Source: Desulfuromusa sp. (lineage in GTDB: Bacteria > Desulfobacterota > Desulfuromonadia > Desulfuromonadales > Geopsychrobacteraceae). Taken from it: a stretch of DNA of 11,225 bases. Numbering within the stretch: position 1 is the stretch's first letter; each line of letters opens with the position of its first letter. The stretch covers positions 1-11,225 of the forward strand of contig JAOZMV010000024.1 of the NCBI GenBank assembly GCA_029934095.1, given 5' to 3'. This document shows, one piece after another, positions 1 through 6,520 of this stretch. The position numbers were made by a program, and so were the translations under genes. The notes under the pieces are model-generated. The model ran no database searches, was not told the origin of the DNA, and was given only the letters and a program-made list of their open reading frames with translations.

Positions 1-34
1 AGGGTCCGGGGTTCGATCCCCCGACCGCCCACCA
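1..34 (+). tRNA. tRNA, 3' end only (isotype not determinable)
   Basis: The first 34 bases are the T arm, the 3' acceptor strand and an encoded CCA. The T stem is CGGGG/CCCCG around the loop TTCGATC. The acceptor strand ACCGCCC follows, then discriminator A and CCA at 32-34. The missing 5' acceptor strand should read GGGCGGT. The anticodon lies outside the window, so the isotype cannot be read. A Rho-independent terminator follows within ten bases. Confidence 0.93.
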
Positions 35-41
35 ATAAAAT

Positions 42-80
42 AAAGAGGTTAGCCAATGGTGGTTAGCCTCTTTCTGTTTG
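42..80 (+). terminator. Rho-independent terminator of the tRNA
   Basis: A 13-bp stem (42-54 pairing with 61-73, two G-T wobbles) closes a 6-base loop and is followed by the T-rich tail CTGTTTG. It sits just after the tRNA CCA end. An upstream TTG at 78 that could extend lipB lies in its tail, which argues against that longer start. Confidence 0.85.
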
Positions 81-128
81 ATCTGTAAATTTGTATTGGC
101 AGGCAGAATAAAAAGGCTCAACCACCTT

Positions 129-788
129 ATGGACTCAAGCAACGAAATAACCACACCTTTGGCAATTGAAGACTGGGGCTTGACAGATTACCAGCTTGCT
201 TTTGACCGGCAGCGGGAGCTGGTTCAGGCACGTCTTTCCGGCAAGGGGAACGATACCCTGGTGTTTGTCGAACATCCGCTAACCGTAACTCTTGGCCGAC
301 GTGCTACCCAGGCAGATTTGCATTTCTCCGAAGAAATATTTTCTGATCGTGGGGTTGCACTGCAGAAAATCAATCGAGGCGGTCTGGCAACGGCACATGA
401 GCCCGGGCAACTGGTTGTCTATCCTCTCATAGCGCTGAAGAAGAAAGATTTACGCTGGTTTGCTGACCAGTTTCTTCAGGTTGTCATTGATGTGCTGGCT
501 GAATATGGTGTGGATGGATATCTGAAAGCTGGCGAGCCAGGGGTCTGGGTTGATGGTAAAAAGATTTGCAGCTTTGGGATTGCGCTGAAAAAATGGATTT
601 CATCCCATGGAATTGCGCTGAATGTAAATAACTCACTCGAAACTTTTACTATGATTGTCCCATGCGGCCGGCCAAGTGAAAGGGTGACATCTTTAAGTCT
701 TGAGCTTGGACACGGTGTCTCTATGGCAGAAGTAAAAAAACATTTCACTGAACATTTTTGCTCCGCATTTTCTTATCATAATAACTAA
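129..788 (+). CDS. lipB: Octanoyl-[acyl-carrier-protein]:protein N-octanoyltransferase LipB
   Basis: LipB moves an octanoyl group from acyl carrier protein to a lysine of lipoyl-domain proteins (pyruvate and 2-oxoglutarate dehydrogenases, GcvH). This is the first step of lipoate synthesis in the cytoplasm. The 219-residue product has the usual family length. It shows HPLTVTLG (49-56), the LipB signature RGGLATAHEPGQLVVY (83-98), the lysine loop DGKKICSFG with likely catalytic Lys145, the SSHGIALNVN segment (158-167), and PCG with likely catalytic Cys179. I chose ATG 129 because the longer frame starts at a TTG inside the tRNA terminator. An AAAAGG lies about 12 bases upstream, so the ribosome site is weak. 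No lipA is next to it; a terminator at 857 separates it from tlyA. Confidence 0.93.
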   Translation: MDSSNEITTPLAIEDWGLTDYQLAFDRQRELVQARLSGKGNDTLVFVEHPLTVTLGRRATQADLHFSEEIFSDRGVALQKINRGGLATAHEPGQLVVYPLIALKKKDLRWFADQFLQVVIDVLAEYGVDGYLKAGEPGVWVDGKKICSFGIALKKWISSHGIALNVNNSLETFTMIVPCGRPSERVTSLSLELGHGVSMAEVKKHFTEHFCSAFSYHNN

Positions 789-856
789 AAGACTGCTAAA
801 TGACTGTTTGTAGGCGGTAGAATGGTTTTACTGTGCTCTTATGACGGTTCCTCTTG

Positions 857-884
857 GGGAGGTATTTTGCCTCCCTTTTTATTT
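857..884 (+). terminator. Rho-independent terminator downstream of lipB
   Basis: GGGAGG (857-862) pairs with CCTCCC (870-875). The stem may extend by one T-G and one A-T pair, and the run TTTTTATTT follows. It ends the lipB transcript. It also shows that the extended tlyA reading frame beginning at 854 is not a real N-terminus, since those codons are the hairpin itself. Confidence 0.85.
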
Positions 885-891
885 ATGGCAC

Positions 892-900
892 TGCTATTAT
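892..900 (+). promoter_or_regulatory. Candidate extended -10 element for tlyA
   Basis: TGCTATTAT is an extended -10 (TGn plus TATTAT) ending 7 bases before the tlyA ATG. No good -35 hexamer sits 16-18 bases upstream, where the previous terminator lies. Initiation 6-8 bases downstream would begin the mRNA at or next to the start codon. This is an inference from spacing only. Confidence 0.4.
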
Positions 901-907
901 CTGCTTT

Positions 908-1651
908 ATGAAAGAACGTCTGGATAAATTACTGGTACAGCGGGGATTTGTTGCGTCGCGAGAACGCGCTCGAGCCTTAATTCTTGCTGGAAAAGTGATC
1001 GTTGATGATCATCGGGTGGATAAGGCGGGCGCACAGGTAATGGTTGATTCGGAGTTGCGCCTGAAAGGAGAAGATATCTCTTATGTTTCACGCGGGGGGG
1101 TGAAATTGGAGAAGGCACTGCAGGAATTTGCAGTGACAGTTGAAGGTAAAATCGCTATCGATGTTGGTGCATCAACCGGAGGATTCAGTGATTGTCTGCT
1201 TCAATTTGGAGCAAAAAAAGTCTATGCGGTAGATGTTGGTTATGGACAGTTGGCCTGGAGTCTTCGCGAAGATCCACGGATCGTCAATCTGGAACGTTGT
1301 AATATCAGGCACCTTCAGCCCTCCCAGCTAGGTGATGTCCCGGCTTTAGCAGTGATAGATGCCTCTTTTATTTCATTATCTAAAGTTTTACCAAATACCC
1401 TCAGTTTATTAACAGATAGTGCTGAGGTTATTGCTTTAATTAAACCACAATTTGAAGTTGGCAAAGGGCAGGTTGGCAAGGGGGGGGTGGTGAAAGATCG
1501 ACACCAGCACGATCAGGTGGTTAAGCAGATTTGCGATCTGGCGATAGAGCTCAATTGCCAGGTGCTTGGAATCACCGAAAGTCCAATTTTAGGTCCAAAG
1601 GGAAACCGTGAATTTCTGATTTATCTACAAAAAAAAAGGAAAATAATCTAA
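908..1651 (+). CDS. tlyA: TlyA-family rRNA (cytidine-2'-O)-methyltransferase
   Basis: A 247-residue protein with an N-terminal S4 RNA-binding domain (about 1-60) and a FtsJ/RrmJ-type SAM methyltransferase domain. The S4 part starts MKERLDKLLVQRG, the usual TlyA beginning. SAM motif I is DVGASTGGFSDCLL (85-98). The K-D-K-E residues known from this family appear as Lys66 (SRGGVKL), Asp151 (DASFISL), Lys179 (KPQFEVG) and Glu235 (GNREF). By family it methylates ribose in 16S and sometimes 23S rRNA; some members are called haemolysins. ATG 908 is chosen because upstream codons overlap a terminator. No Shine-Dalgarno sequence is visible before it. The gene contains G7 (1094-1100), G8 (1480-1487) and A9 (1629-1637) runs. 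Confidence 0.92.
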   Translation: MKERLDKLLVQRGFVASRERARALILAGKVIVDDHRVDKAGAQVMVDSELRLKGEDISYVSRGGVKLEKALQEFAVTVEGKIAIDVGASTGGFSDCLLQFGAKKVYAVDVGYGQLAWSLREDPRIVNLERCNIRHLQPSQLGDVPALAVIDASFISLSKVLPNTLSLLTDSAEVIALIKPQFEVGKGQVGKGGVVKDRHQHDQVVKQICDLAIELNCQVLGITESPILGPKGNREFLIYLQKKRKII

Positions 1652-1665
1652 GATTATCATCTTAG
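1648..1665 (+). other. Small perfect hairpin at the tlyA stop codon
   Basis: CTAAGAT (1648-1654) pairs with ATCTTAG (1659-1665) around a 4-base loop and includes the tlyA stop codon. A second small repeat, GTATC/GATAC (1665-1669 and 1675-1679), follows. No T run comes after either, so I do not call a terminator; tlyA may read on into the HIT gene. Confidence 0.35.
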
Positions 1666-1726
1666 TATCAGCTGGATACATTATTGTTATTTTAAGATTG
1701 CTTAAATTTTGATTTGGGAGATGATA

Positions 1727-2074
1727 ATGGCGTCTGATTGTTTGTTTTGTAAGATTATTGCAGGTGAGATTCCGGCAACGATTCGCTACGAAGATTCTCA
1801 CCTGGTAGTTTTTGATGATATCGATCCTCAAGCGCCACACCACTTTCTTATTGTTCCAAAAAAACATATCCGGACCACTTTGGATTTAACCCCGGTTGAT
1901 AACGAACTGGTTGGTCATGTTTATCAAGTTGCCGGGAAAGTGGCACGTGATTTGAATTTTGCCGAGACTGGTTTCCGAGTGGTTAATAACTGCAATGATG
2001 GCGGTGGCCAAGTTGTTTGGCACCTTCATTTTCATCTGCTTGGCGGTCGTGATATGACCTGGCCCCCTGGTTAA
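1727..2074 (+). CDS. HIT-family protein, HINT (histidine triad nucleotide-binding) type
   Basis: This 115-residue cytoplasmic protein has the normal HINT length. Cys5 and Cys8 (DCLFCKII) form half of a HINT-type zinc site. The histidine triad is HLHFHLLGG (99-107), with His101 the expected nucleophile, preceded by the conserved NDGGGQVV (90-97). HINT proteins hydrolyse nucleoside phosphoramidates and acyl- or aminoacyl-adenylates; the physiological substrate is usually uncertain. I chose ATG 1727 because GGGAG (1716-1720) lies 6 bases upstream; ATG 1721 is a possible alternative. It ends 20 bases before the RSH gene, so the two are probably co-transcribed. It starts 75 bases after tlyA with no strong terminator between. 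Confidence 0.92.
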   Translation: MASDCLFCKIIAGEIPATIRYEDSHLVVFDDIDPQAPHHFLIVPKKHIRTTLDLTPVDNELVGHVYQVAGKVARDLNFAETGFRVVNNCNDGGGQVVWHLHFHLLGGRDMTWPPG

Positions 2075-2094
2075 CTAGCTCCCAAGAAGGTATT

Positions 2095-3525
2095 ATGTCA
2101 GAGTTTAGCAGCAGGACAGAGCAGCGCTTAATGACCGATATAATGGAGTTGTTGGTGACCCATTATGGTGCTGAGCTGTCTGAAGAACAGCTGGATTATG
2201 AAATAGAACGCGTTGAACAGGCTCTTATTGATGCCCGCTCTTCACATCAGGGACAGGTGCGTAAATCGGGAGAACCATACATTTTTCATCCTTTACGGGT
2301 TACCCATTTAGCTGCACGCCACTGGATGGACTTTCCTTCTGTAATTGCTGCTCTGCTACATGATGTGGTTGAAGATACCCCGGTTACGTTAGGGGATGTG
2401 CGTAAAAAATATGGTGATGAAGTTGCTCACCTGGTTGATGGTCTAACCAAAGTGACATCAGAAATCATGAACCGGGATGATATTAAAAAGGAAACCTACA
2501 GAAAAACCCTGCTGGTTGCCATTGACGATATCCGGGTTCTCTGCTTGAAGTTCTGGGATCGGATCGATAACCTGCGAACTATTGATGCTTTACCGCAACA
2601 TAAACAGAAACTGATTGCAGAAGAAACCCGGATGTTTTATGTCCCCCTGGCACAACATCTGGGTATGGGTTATGTCGCGACTGAATTGGAATCTCTCTCG
2701 TACTCTGTTCTTTATCCCCGTCGCGCAAAAAGTTACGATCAGACAATTTTACTCCTAAAACAGGGCAGTGATGATTTTCTGCGTAAAGTACGTGCTAGCA
2801 TTAAAAATTCCTGTGAACAGCAGAAACTGGATGTCCTTTTAAAGGATCGTTGGCGACCCTTCTCGGTTATCTCTGCTCGTTCCAGATCCCATGGTTTTTC
2901 GTCTCTCTATACGTTGGAGGTTCAGGTTTCCAGGACCATGGATGCCTACCTGTTCCTCGGAGTGCTACACGGTTTGTTTCCCCCTATTCCGGGAAAATTA
3001 CGCGATCATCTGAATTTAATTTCTCATTTTGGATACCAGGCTCTCAAGACGACGGTTCAGGCTGGCGAGTTACGGATGCGGGTTGAAATAACCACCAGAA
3101 AACTGAATCGTTTTAACGAATCTGGTGTTCTGGCTCCAGGTTTCAAATTTCGTCATGATAACTTTCGCGACCTGATTAAATCGTTAATGGAAGGGGAGTC
3201 CGCTTTCGATACTGAATCCTTACGCTTGGCTTCAGCGACCATCCAGGTCTATACCCCGCAGGGAGAGATTCAAATTTTACCAGAGGGAAGCAGTATCCTT
3301 GATTTTGCCTTTGAAATTCATGATTCGCTCGGTTTGCATGCTCGTCGGGGTCTGATTAATGGGCGTACCCGTCAATTAAAAACTCGCTTGCTGGATGGTG
3401 ATCAAGTTGTTGTTGAAACATCAGAAAAACCCGAAGTCCTTCCTAAATGGCTGGAATGGGCGGTGACACCGCGGGCCCGGAACAGTATTCGCCGTTATCT
3501 ACGTAAAAAAATAAAAGCTGCTTAA
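2095..3525 (+). CDS. RelA/SpoT-homologue, hydrolase-type, with degenerate synthetase domain and short C-terminus
   Basis: A 476-residue RSH protein; full RelA/SpoT/Rel proteins are usually 700-750. The N-terminal HD domain (about 20-200) looks functional: Arg56 (QVRKSGEPY), His65 (FHPL), His89-Asp90 and Glu93-Asp94 (LLHDVVEDT), and Asp155 and Asn159 (KFWDRIDNLRT) match the Mn2+ and substrate residues of (p)ppGpp hydrolases. The synthetase region (about 250-345) is decayed. The YD-type motif holding the Mg2+ aspartate reads LYTLEVQV (Thr273). GRFKDYI has become GKLRDHL (300-306). NGYQSLHTTV has become FGYQALKTTV (312-321). Only the EIQIRT glutamate (Glu331) seems kept. A TGS domain follows (383-443), then about 30 basic residues. 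The zinc-finger and ACT/RRM domains are absent. I infer that it degrades alarmone and does not make it. AAGAAGG lies 4 bases before the ATG. It sits between HIT and deacetylase genes. Confidence 0.88.
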   Translation: MSEFSSRTEQRLMTDIMELLVTHYGAELSEEQLDYEIERVEQALIDARSSHQGQVRKSGEPYIFHPLRVTHLAARHWMDFPSVIAALLHDVVEDTPVTLGDVRKKYGDEVAHLVDGLTKVTSEIMNRDDIKKETYRKTLLVAIDDIRVLCLKFWDRIDNLRTIDALPQHKQKLIAEETRMFYVPLAQHLGMGYVATELESLSYSVLYPRRAKSYDQTILLLKQGSDDFLRKVRASIKNSCEQQKLDVLLKDRWRPFSVISARSRSHGFSSLYTLEVQVSRTMDAYLFLGVLHGLFPPIPGKLRDHLNLISHFGYQALKTTVQAGELRMRVEITTRKLNRFNESGVLAPGFKFRHDNFRDLIKSLMEGESAFDTESLRLASATIQVYTPQGEIQILPEGSSILDFAFEIHDSLGLHARRGLINGRTRQLKTRLLDGDQVVVETSEKPEVLPKWLEWAVTPRARNSIRRYLRKKIKAA

Positions 3526-3542
3526 TTTTGCAAGGGGTACAT

Positions 3543-4601
3543 ATGTTGAAATCATTGTTTATCGTCGGAGTGCTTCTTGTTTTGCCCCTTTTATCCCAGG
3601 GTTATGCTGGACAGGTCAATTCTTTTATCTATCACCGTTTTGATGAAACGCGCTACCCCTCAACCAATATCGATGCAAAGATCTTTGCCCAACAGCTTGA
3701 ATATGTCACAGCACAGGGTTTAGAGGTTATTACTCTTGGCGAAGTTGCCCGGCGACTTTCTGATGGAGAGGAGCTGCCTGATCGAGCTGTCTCTTTCTGT
3801 GTTGATGATGCGTTTCGTTCTTTCTACGATGTCGGGATGCCAATCATCCGCCAATATGGAATTCCAGTGACTCTTTTTGTTAACACTGCAGCAGTGGGGA
3901 GTTCTGGCTATTTAAATTGGCAAGAATTGAAAGAATTAGCTGCAGAGGGGGTTGAAATCGGCAATCATACCGATACTCACCCCTATCTGGTGGAAAAAAA
4001 ATCGACTGAAACTTATGCACAGTGGAAACAGCGGATTCGTCAGGATATATTAAAATCTCAGCAGAAATTTGAAAAAAATCTTGGTACCAGACCCACTCTC
4101 TTTGCCTATCCCTTTGGTGAGTACTCTGATGCTGTTGTTGAGATTGTTAAAGAGCTCGGATTCAAAACTGCTTTTGCACAACAGTCTGGAGTTATTTATT
4201 CTGCCCATAATCATTACAACCTGCCACGTTTTCCTATGGGAGGCCCGTTTGCTACCCTTGCCAGTTTTAAAACCAAGTTAGCTATGCAACCGTTATCAGT
4301 ATCTGGAGAGGATTCTTTCGATCCGGTCATCGGGGAGAATCCACCAGTTTTACACCTGCATATCGCTGGTCAGAAGATTGATCCGCAGCGGTTAAACTGT
4401 TTTGTCCAAGGGAAAAATCGTTGTTGGGTGGAAGCTGATGTGAATAAGGGGCCCGGGTGGTATCAGGTGCTTGCGGTAGAGCCACTGACTGGTCGGCGTA
4501 ATAAATACACTTTGACATTTCAATCCAGAGAAGGTGACTGGTTCTGGTATAGCCACCCCTGGATAAATGCAAAAAATCCCGCAAAAAAAGTAACAGATTA
4601 A
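3543..4601 (+). CDS. Secreted NodB-domain polysaccharide deacetylase (CE4)
   Basis: A 352-residue exported protein that probably removes N-acetyl groups from a cell-wall or exopolysaccharide substrate. Residues 1-22 form a signal peptide (basic start, hydrophobic core, likely cleavage after QGYA). The NodB domain runs from about 25 to 245. It has FIYHRFDE (28-35), metal motif 1 CVDDAF with Asp88 and Asp89, metal motif 2 HTDTHP with His142 and His146, and motif 3 AYPFGEY (188-194). A C-terminal domain (about 265-340) is rich in Trp and Tyr, ends in WFWYSHPWI, and may bind carbohydrate; I do not recognise it by name. I start at ATG 3543 because AAGGGG (3532-3537) is 5 bases upstream, rather than TTG 3528. 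It begins 17 bases after the RSH gene, suggesting one operon. Substrate unknown. Confidence 0.87.
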   Translation: MLKSLFIVGVLLVLPLLSQGYAGQVNSFIYHRFDETRYPSTNIDAKIFAQQLEYVTAQGLEVITLGEVARRLSDGEELPDRAVSFCVDDAFRSFYDVGMPIIRQYGIPVTLFVNTAAVGSSGYLNWQELKELAAEGVEIGNHTDTHPYLVEKKSTETYAQWKQRIRQDILKSQQKFEKNLGTRPTLFAYPFGEYSDAVVEIVKELGFKTAFAQQSGVIYSAHNHYNLPRFPMGGPFATLASFKTKLAMQPLSVSGEDSFDPVIGENPPVLHLHIAGQKIDPQRLNCFVQGKNRCWVEADVNKGPGWYQVLAVEPLTGRRNKYTLTFQSREGDWFWYSHPWINAKNPAKKVTD

Positions 4602-4630
4602 CTATTCAGGTTGGTTTTATTGCAATGCCA

Positions 4631-5689
4631 TCAACTACTGGTGCGGAGTTTTGCATTGGCAAATCGATTAAGTTGATTTGAGCGAATCATCGCCTGCAAC
4701 TCTTTGACATAATCTTCGCCACGAGTTGAATAGCGCAGTAACCCTTCGGCTAACCTCAACCCTTGCGGACTTTGCCCGTTAATTCTACTGGTGGCACGCA
4801 GTTGTCGCAACTGCTTGTAGGCTGAATGAGTGTTCAGGTTGCGCAGATAAGAGCGCACTGAATCATAGACCGTAGCAAACTTCCGAACCTCATAAGTTTC
4901 TCCTGCAGGGCGACCCAGAGGAATGACTCCTTGCCCTGGAATAAATGTCCATTGGCCAAACAGATTATTAGCGACCCGTGAAAAGCGCGAAGTGCCCCAT
5001 GCCGATTCATTGGCTGCTTGTGCCAGAGCTAAATCTGCTGGAATAATGTCGATTCGATTCAAAAGTTTATCGACAGATTTCTGCGGTTGAGTGCGGTTTA
5101 ATTTAATTTTATAGTGTTTGGCTAAGGTTGCTAATATCTGCAGTTGATGATCATTCAATAACTCATTCTCGGAAAGCCGCTGGTTAAGTTTCAGCAATTG
5201 CTCACGTTCCACACGAATCTCGTCATTAGCCAACAGGATCATTGGCAACAAAGATTTGAAAAAAATTGATTTACGCTGTTTGCTGGATTGAATTTTATTC
5301 AAATCGTGAGGAAGATTCTGCAGGATCAGTGGGGGAACTCCATCTTCAAGAGCATCAATCTTGTAACTATAGCTTTGAAATTCAGATTCCAGATCTTTAT
5401 AAAAATCTTTCTCAATAATTATTGATTTACGCTGTTTTCTGGATTGAATTTTATTCAAATCGTGAGGAAGATTCTGCAGGGTCAGCGGAGGAACCCCATT
5501 TTTAAGAGCATCAATCTGGTAGCTATAGTTTTGAAATTCAAATTCCAGATCTTTATAAAAATCTTCCCCAATGATTTGAATGTCAGGTCCCTGGTAGATG
5601 GGGGCAATGCTCTCAGAATAAATGACTACTGACAGACTCAGTCCTAAAAATAGCGGAAAAATTACTTTGTAAAAAATAGATATATTCAT
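4631..5689 (-). CDS. Bax-like glucosaminidase (GH73-type) with internal tandem duplication
   Basis: A 352-residue exported protein resembling E. coli Bax, which is about 270 residues. Residues 1-25 form a signal peptide or signal anchor. Residues 39-90 and 91-142 are two copies of the same 52-residue unit (DFYKDLE...VPPL...LPHDLNKIQ...KQRKS). The second copy runs directly into the usual pre-catalytic segment SLLPMILLAND (146-156). The catalytic domain (about 205-340) contains QAANESAWGTSRF with the expected catalytic Glu228, NNLFGQW (241-247), RPAGETYEVRKF (260-271) and the C-terminal YSTRGEDYVKEL (320-331). The family cleaves peptidoglycan glycan strands. A near-consensus promoter lies about 45 bases upstream; the ribosome site is poor (GTGAG). 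It converges on the deacetylase gene with only 29 bases between and no clear terminator. Confidence 0.85.
   Translation of the reverse strand: MNISIFYKVIFPLFLGLSLSVVIYSESIAPIYQGPDIQIIGEDFYKDLEFEFQNYSYQIDALKNGVPPLTLQNLPHDLNKIQSRKQRKSIIIEKDFYKDLESEFQSYSYKIDALEDGVPPLILQNLPHDLNKIQSSKQRKSIFFKSLLPMILLANDEIRVEREQLLKLNQRLSENELLNDHQLQILATLAKHYKIKLNRTQPQKSVDKLLNRIDIIPADLALAQAANESAWGTSRFSRVANNLFGQWTFIPGQGVIPLGRPAGETYEVRKFATVYDSVRSYLRNLNTHSAYKQLRQLRATSRINGQSPQGLRLAEGLLRYSTRGEDYVKELQAMIRSNQLNRFANAKLRTSS
5265..5576 (-). repeat. Exact 156-bp in-frame tandem duplication inside the Bax-like gene
   Basis: Two abutting 156-bp copies, 5265-5420 and 5421-5576, encode residues 91-142 and 39-90. By eye I count about 14 base differences (about 91% identity) and 9 amino-acid differences out of 52. 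The period is a multiple of three, so the frame is kept. Copy 5265-5420 is next to the catalytic part and is probably the original unit. Confidence 0.92.
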
Positions 5690-5731
5690 AAACTCACTTG
5701 CGCGTTAATTAGAGGTTCAGAAACAGCGGCA

Positions 5732-5760
5732 GTTATATATAAAACTAAATCTGTTGTCAA
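5732..5760 (-). promoter_or_regulatory. Near-consensus sigma-70 promoter of the Bax-like gene
   Basis: On the minus strand, TTGACA (5760-5755) is followed by a 17-base spacer and TATAAC (5737-5732). The start of transcription is expected near 5725, leaving a leader of about 35 bases before the ATG at 5689. Confidence 0.75.
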
Positions 5761-5802
5761 TAGGGCTGTTGGTTAAAATTCCTCATTTATTGGGCACTTA
5801 GA

Positions 5803-5832
5803 TTGTATTAATCTAGCAGTGTTAACTATACT
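5803..5832 (+). promoter_or_regulatory. Candidate sigma-70 promoter for the rubrerythrin-like gene
   Basis: TTGTAT (5803-5808), an 18-base spacer and TATACT (5827-5832). A second candidate is the extended -10 TGCTATTAT at 5892-5900, with GTGACC 18 bases upstream. Either would give a long AT-rich leader of about 90-160 bases. Which one is used cannot be told from sequence. Confidence 0.4.
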
Positions 5833-6000
5833 TGTATGACCCATTGGAATTATTCAGGAAAGAATTGAGAGTGACCCAGTTGTATTTAGTGTGCTATTAT
5901 TATTCTGTTATCTAAAAAAATGATCAGTGATTTATGGTTTTATATATATCACGCTTATGTAGGGTTATAACTTTTATATTTCATCAACAGGAGACGGATT

Positions 6001-6477
6001 ATGGGCTTAGAAGAAGGCGTTTGTTACACCTACGAAGCAGCTCTTGAAAAGGCAATTGAAATGGAGGAGGAGGGTTTCCGAAATTACCTCCATGCAATCG
6101 ATGTTGTGACTGACCGTCAGGCTAAGGCGATTTTGCGTGAAGCAGCCATAGAGGAATTGAACCATAAGCAGCGTTTAGAAATGGCACTACTGGATGGTCA
6201 TGATCATAATGTTGCCGAGCTGCAGCAAGAGATTCCCTCGATGAACTTGAATTATGTTTTCGAACAAAGAGAGATTTCACCTGATGCCGATGCTCGAACT
6301 GCATTAGCTCATGCAATTTTTCTGGAAAAAGGGGCTGTCGATTTTTACAAGCGATTGATGAGTGGATGTGAAGGTGCACCGATGGCAGTTTTGTTTAAAC
6401 GCCTGCTCGCTGACGAAACCCGACATTTGAGTAATCTGGAAGATTTTTACGAAAAACACTTCTTAACTGAAAATTAA
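6001..6477 (+). CDS. Rubrerythrin-like ferritin-fold diiron protein without rubredoxin domain
   Basis: A 158-residue four-helix protein with rubrerythrin/ferritin-like metal motifs. Helix A is LEKAIEMEEEGFRNYL (15-30; Glu20/Glu23). Helix B has EELNHKQRLE (51-60; Glu52, His55). Helix C is AIFLEKGAVDFYKRL (105-119; Glu109). Helix D has ADETRHLSNLEDFY (137-150; Glu139, His142). The C-terminal Cys4 rubredoxin domain of classical rubrerythrin is absent; the only cysteines are at 8 and 123. The family reduces peroxide or handles iron in anaerobes, but without rubredoxin the electron donor is unknown. The start has a strong AGGAGA (5989-5994) 6 bases before ATG. A lipoprotein gene begins 43 bases downstream and probably shares the transcript, which would end at 6726. 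Confidence 0.83.
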   Translation: MGLEEGVCYTYEAALEKAIEMEEEGFRNYLHAIDVVTDRQAKAILREAAIEELNHKQRLEMALLDGHDHNVAELQQEIPSMNLNYVFEQREISPDADARTALAHAIFLEKGAVDFYKRLMSGCEGAPMAVLFKRLLADETRHLSNLEDFYEKHFLTEN

Positions 6478-6520
6478 ACCGATACATCAGTATCAGCTTA
6501 TTACTATTGGAAGGAATAAA

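Larger units (their letters stand above)
5690..6000. other. 311-bp AT-rich divergent intergenic region
   Basis: This lies between the divergent Bax-like and rubrerythrin-like genes. The left third holds the minus-strand promoter. The rest holds candidate plus-strand promoters and many in-frame stops. An imperfect inverted repeat (GTGATTTAT at 5928-5936 against ATATATCAC at 5944-5952, 8 of 9 pairs) could be an operator or mRNA hairpin upstream of the rubrerythrin-like gene. I see no convincing small gene or RNA. Confidence 0.5.

Noticed and set aside
1..80. The tRNA 3' end as a phage or island attachment site
   Set aside because: No integrase, no repeated tRNA fragment further along, and the neighbouring genes are ordinary housekeeping genes.
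78..128. LipB start at TTG 78, adding 17 residues
   Set aside because: The codon overlaps the tRNA terminator tail and the added residues lack similarity to LipB N-termini; ATG 129 fits the family length.
381..428. LipB signature reads TAHEPGQ instead of the common TYHGPGQ, suggesting an altered enzyme
   Set aside because: The LipB signature pattern, as I recall it, allows Ala at this place and any two residues before the Gly-Gln. The catalytic Lys and Cys are both present.
854..907. TlyA start at 854, adding 18 residues
   Set aside because: These bases form the lipB terminator hairpin and T tract, and the family normally begins at the MKERLDKLL-like segment.
3801..3815. Deacetylase motif 1 is CVDDAF rather than TFDDGY, suggesting loss of activity
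   Set aside because: Both aspartates and both motif-2 histidines are present; an Ala in place of the Gly occurs in CE4 relatives as far as I recall.
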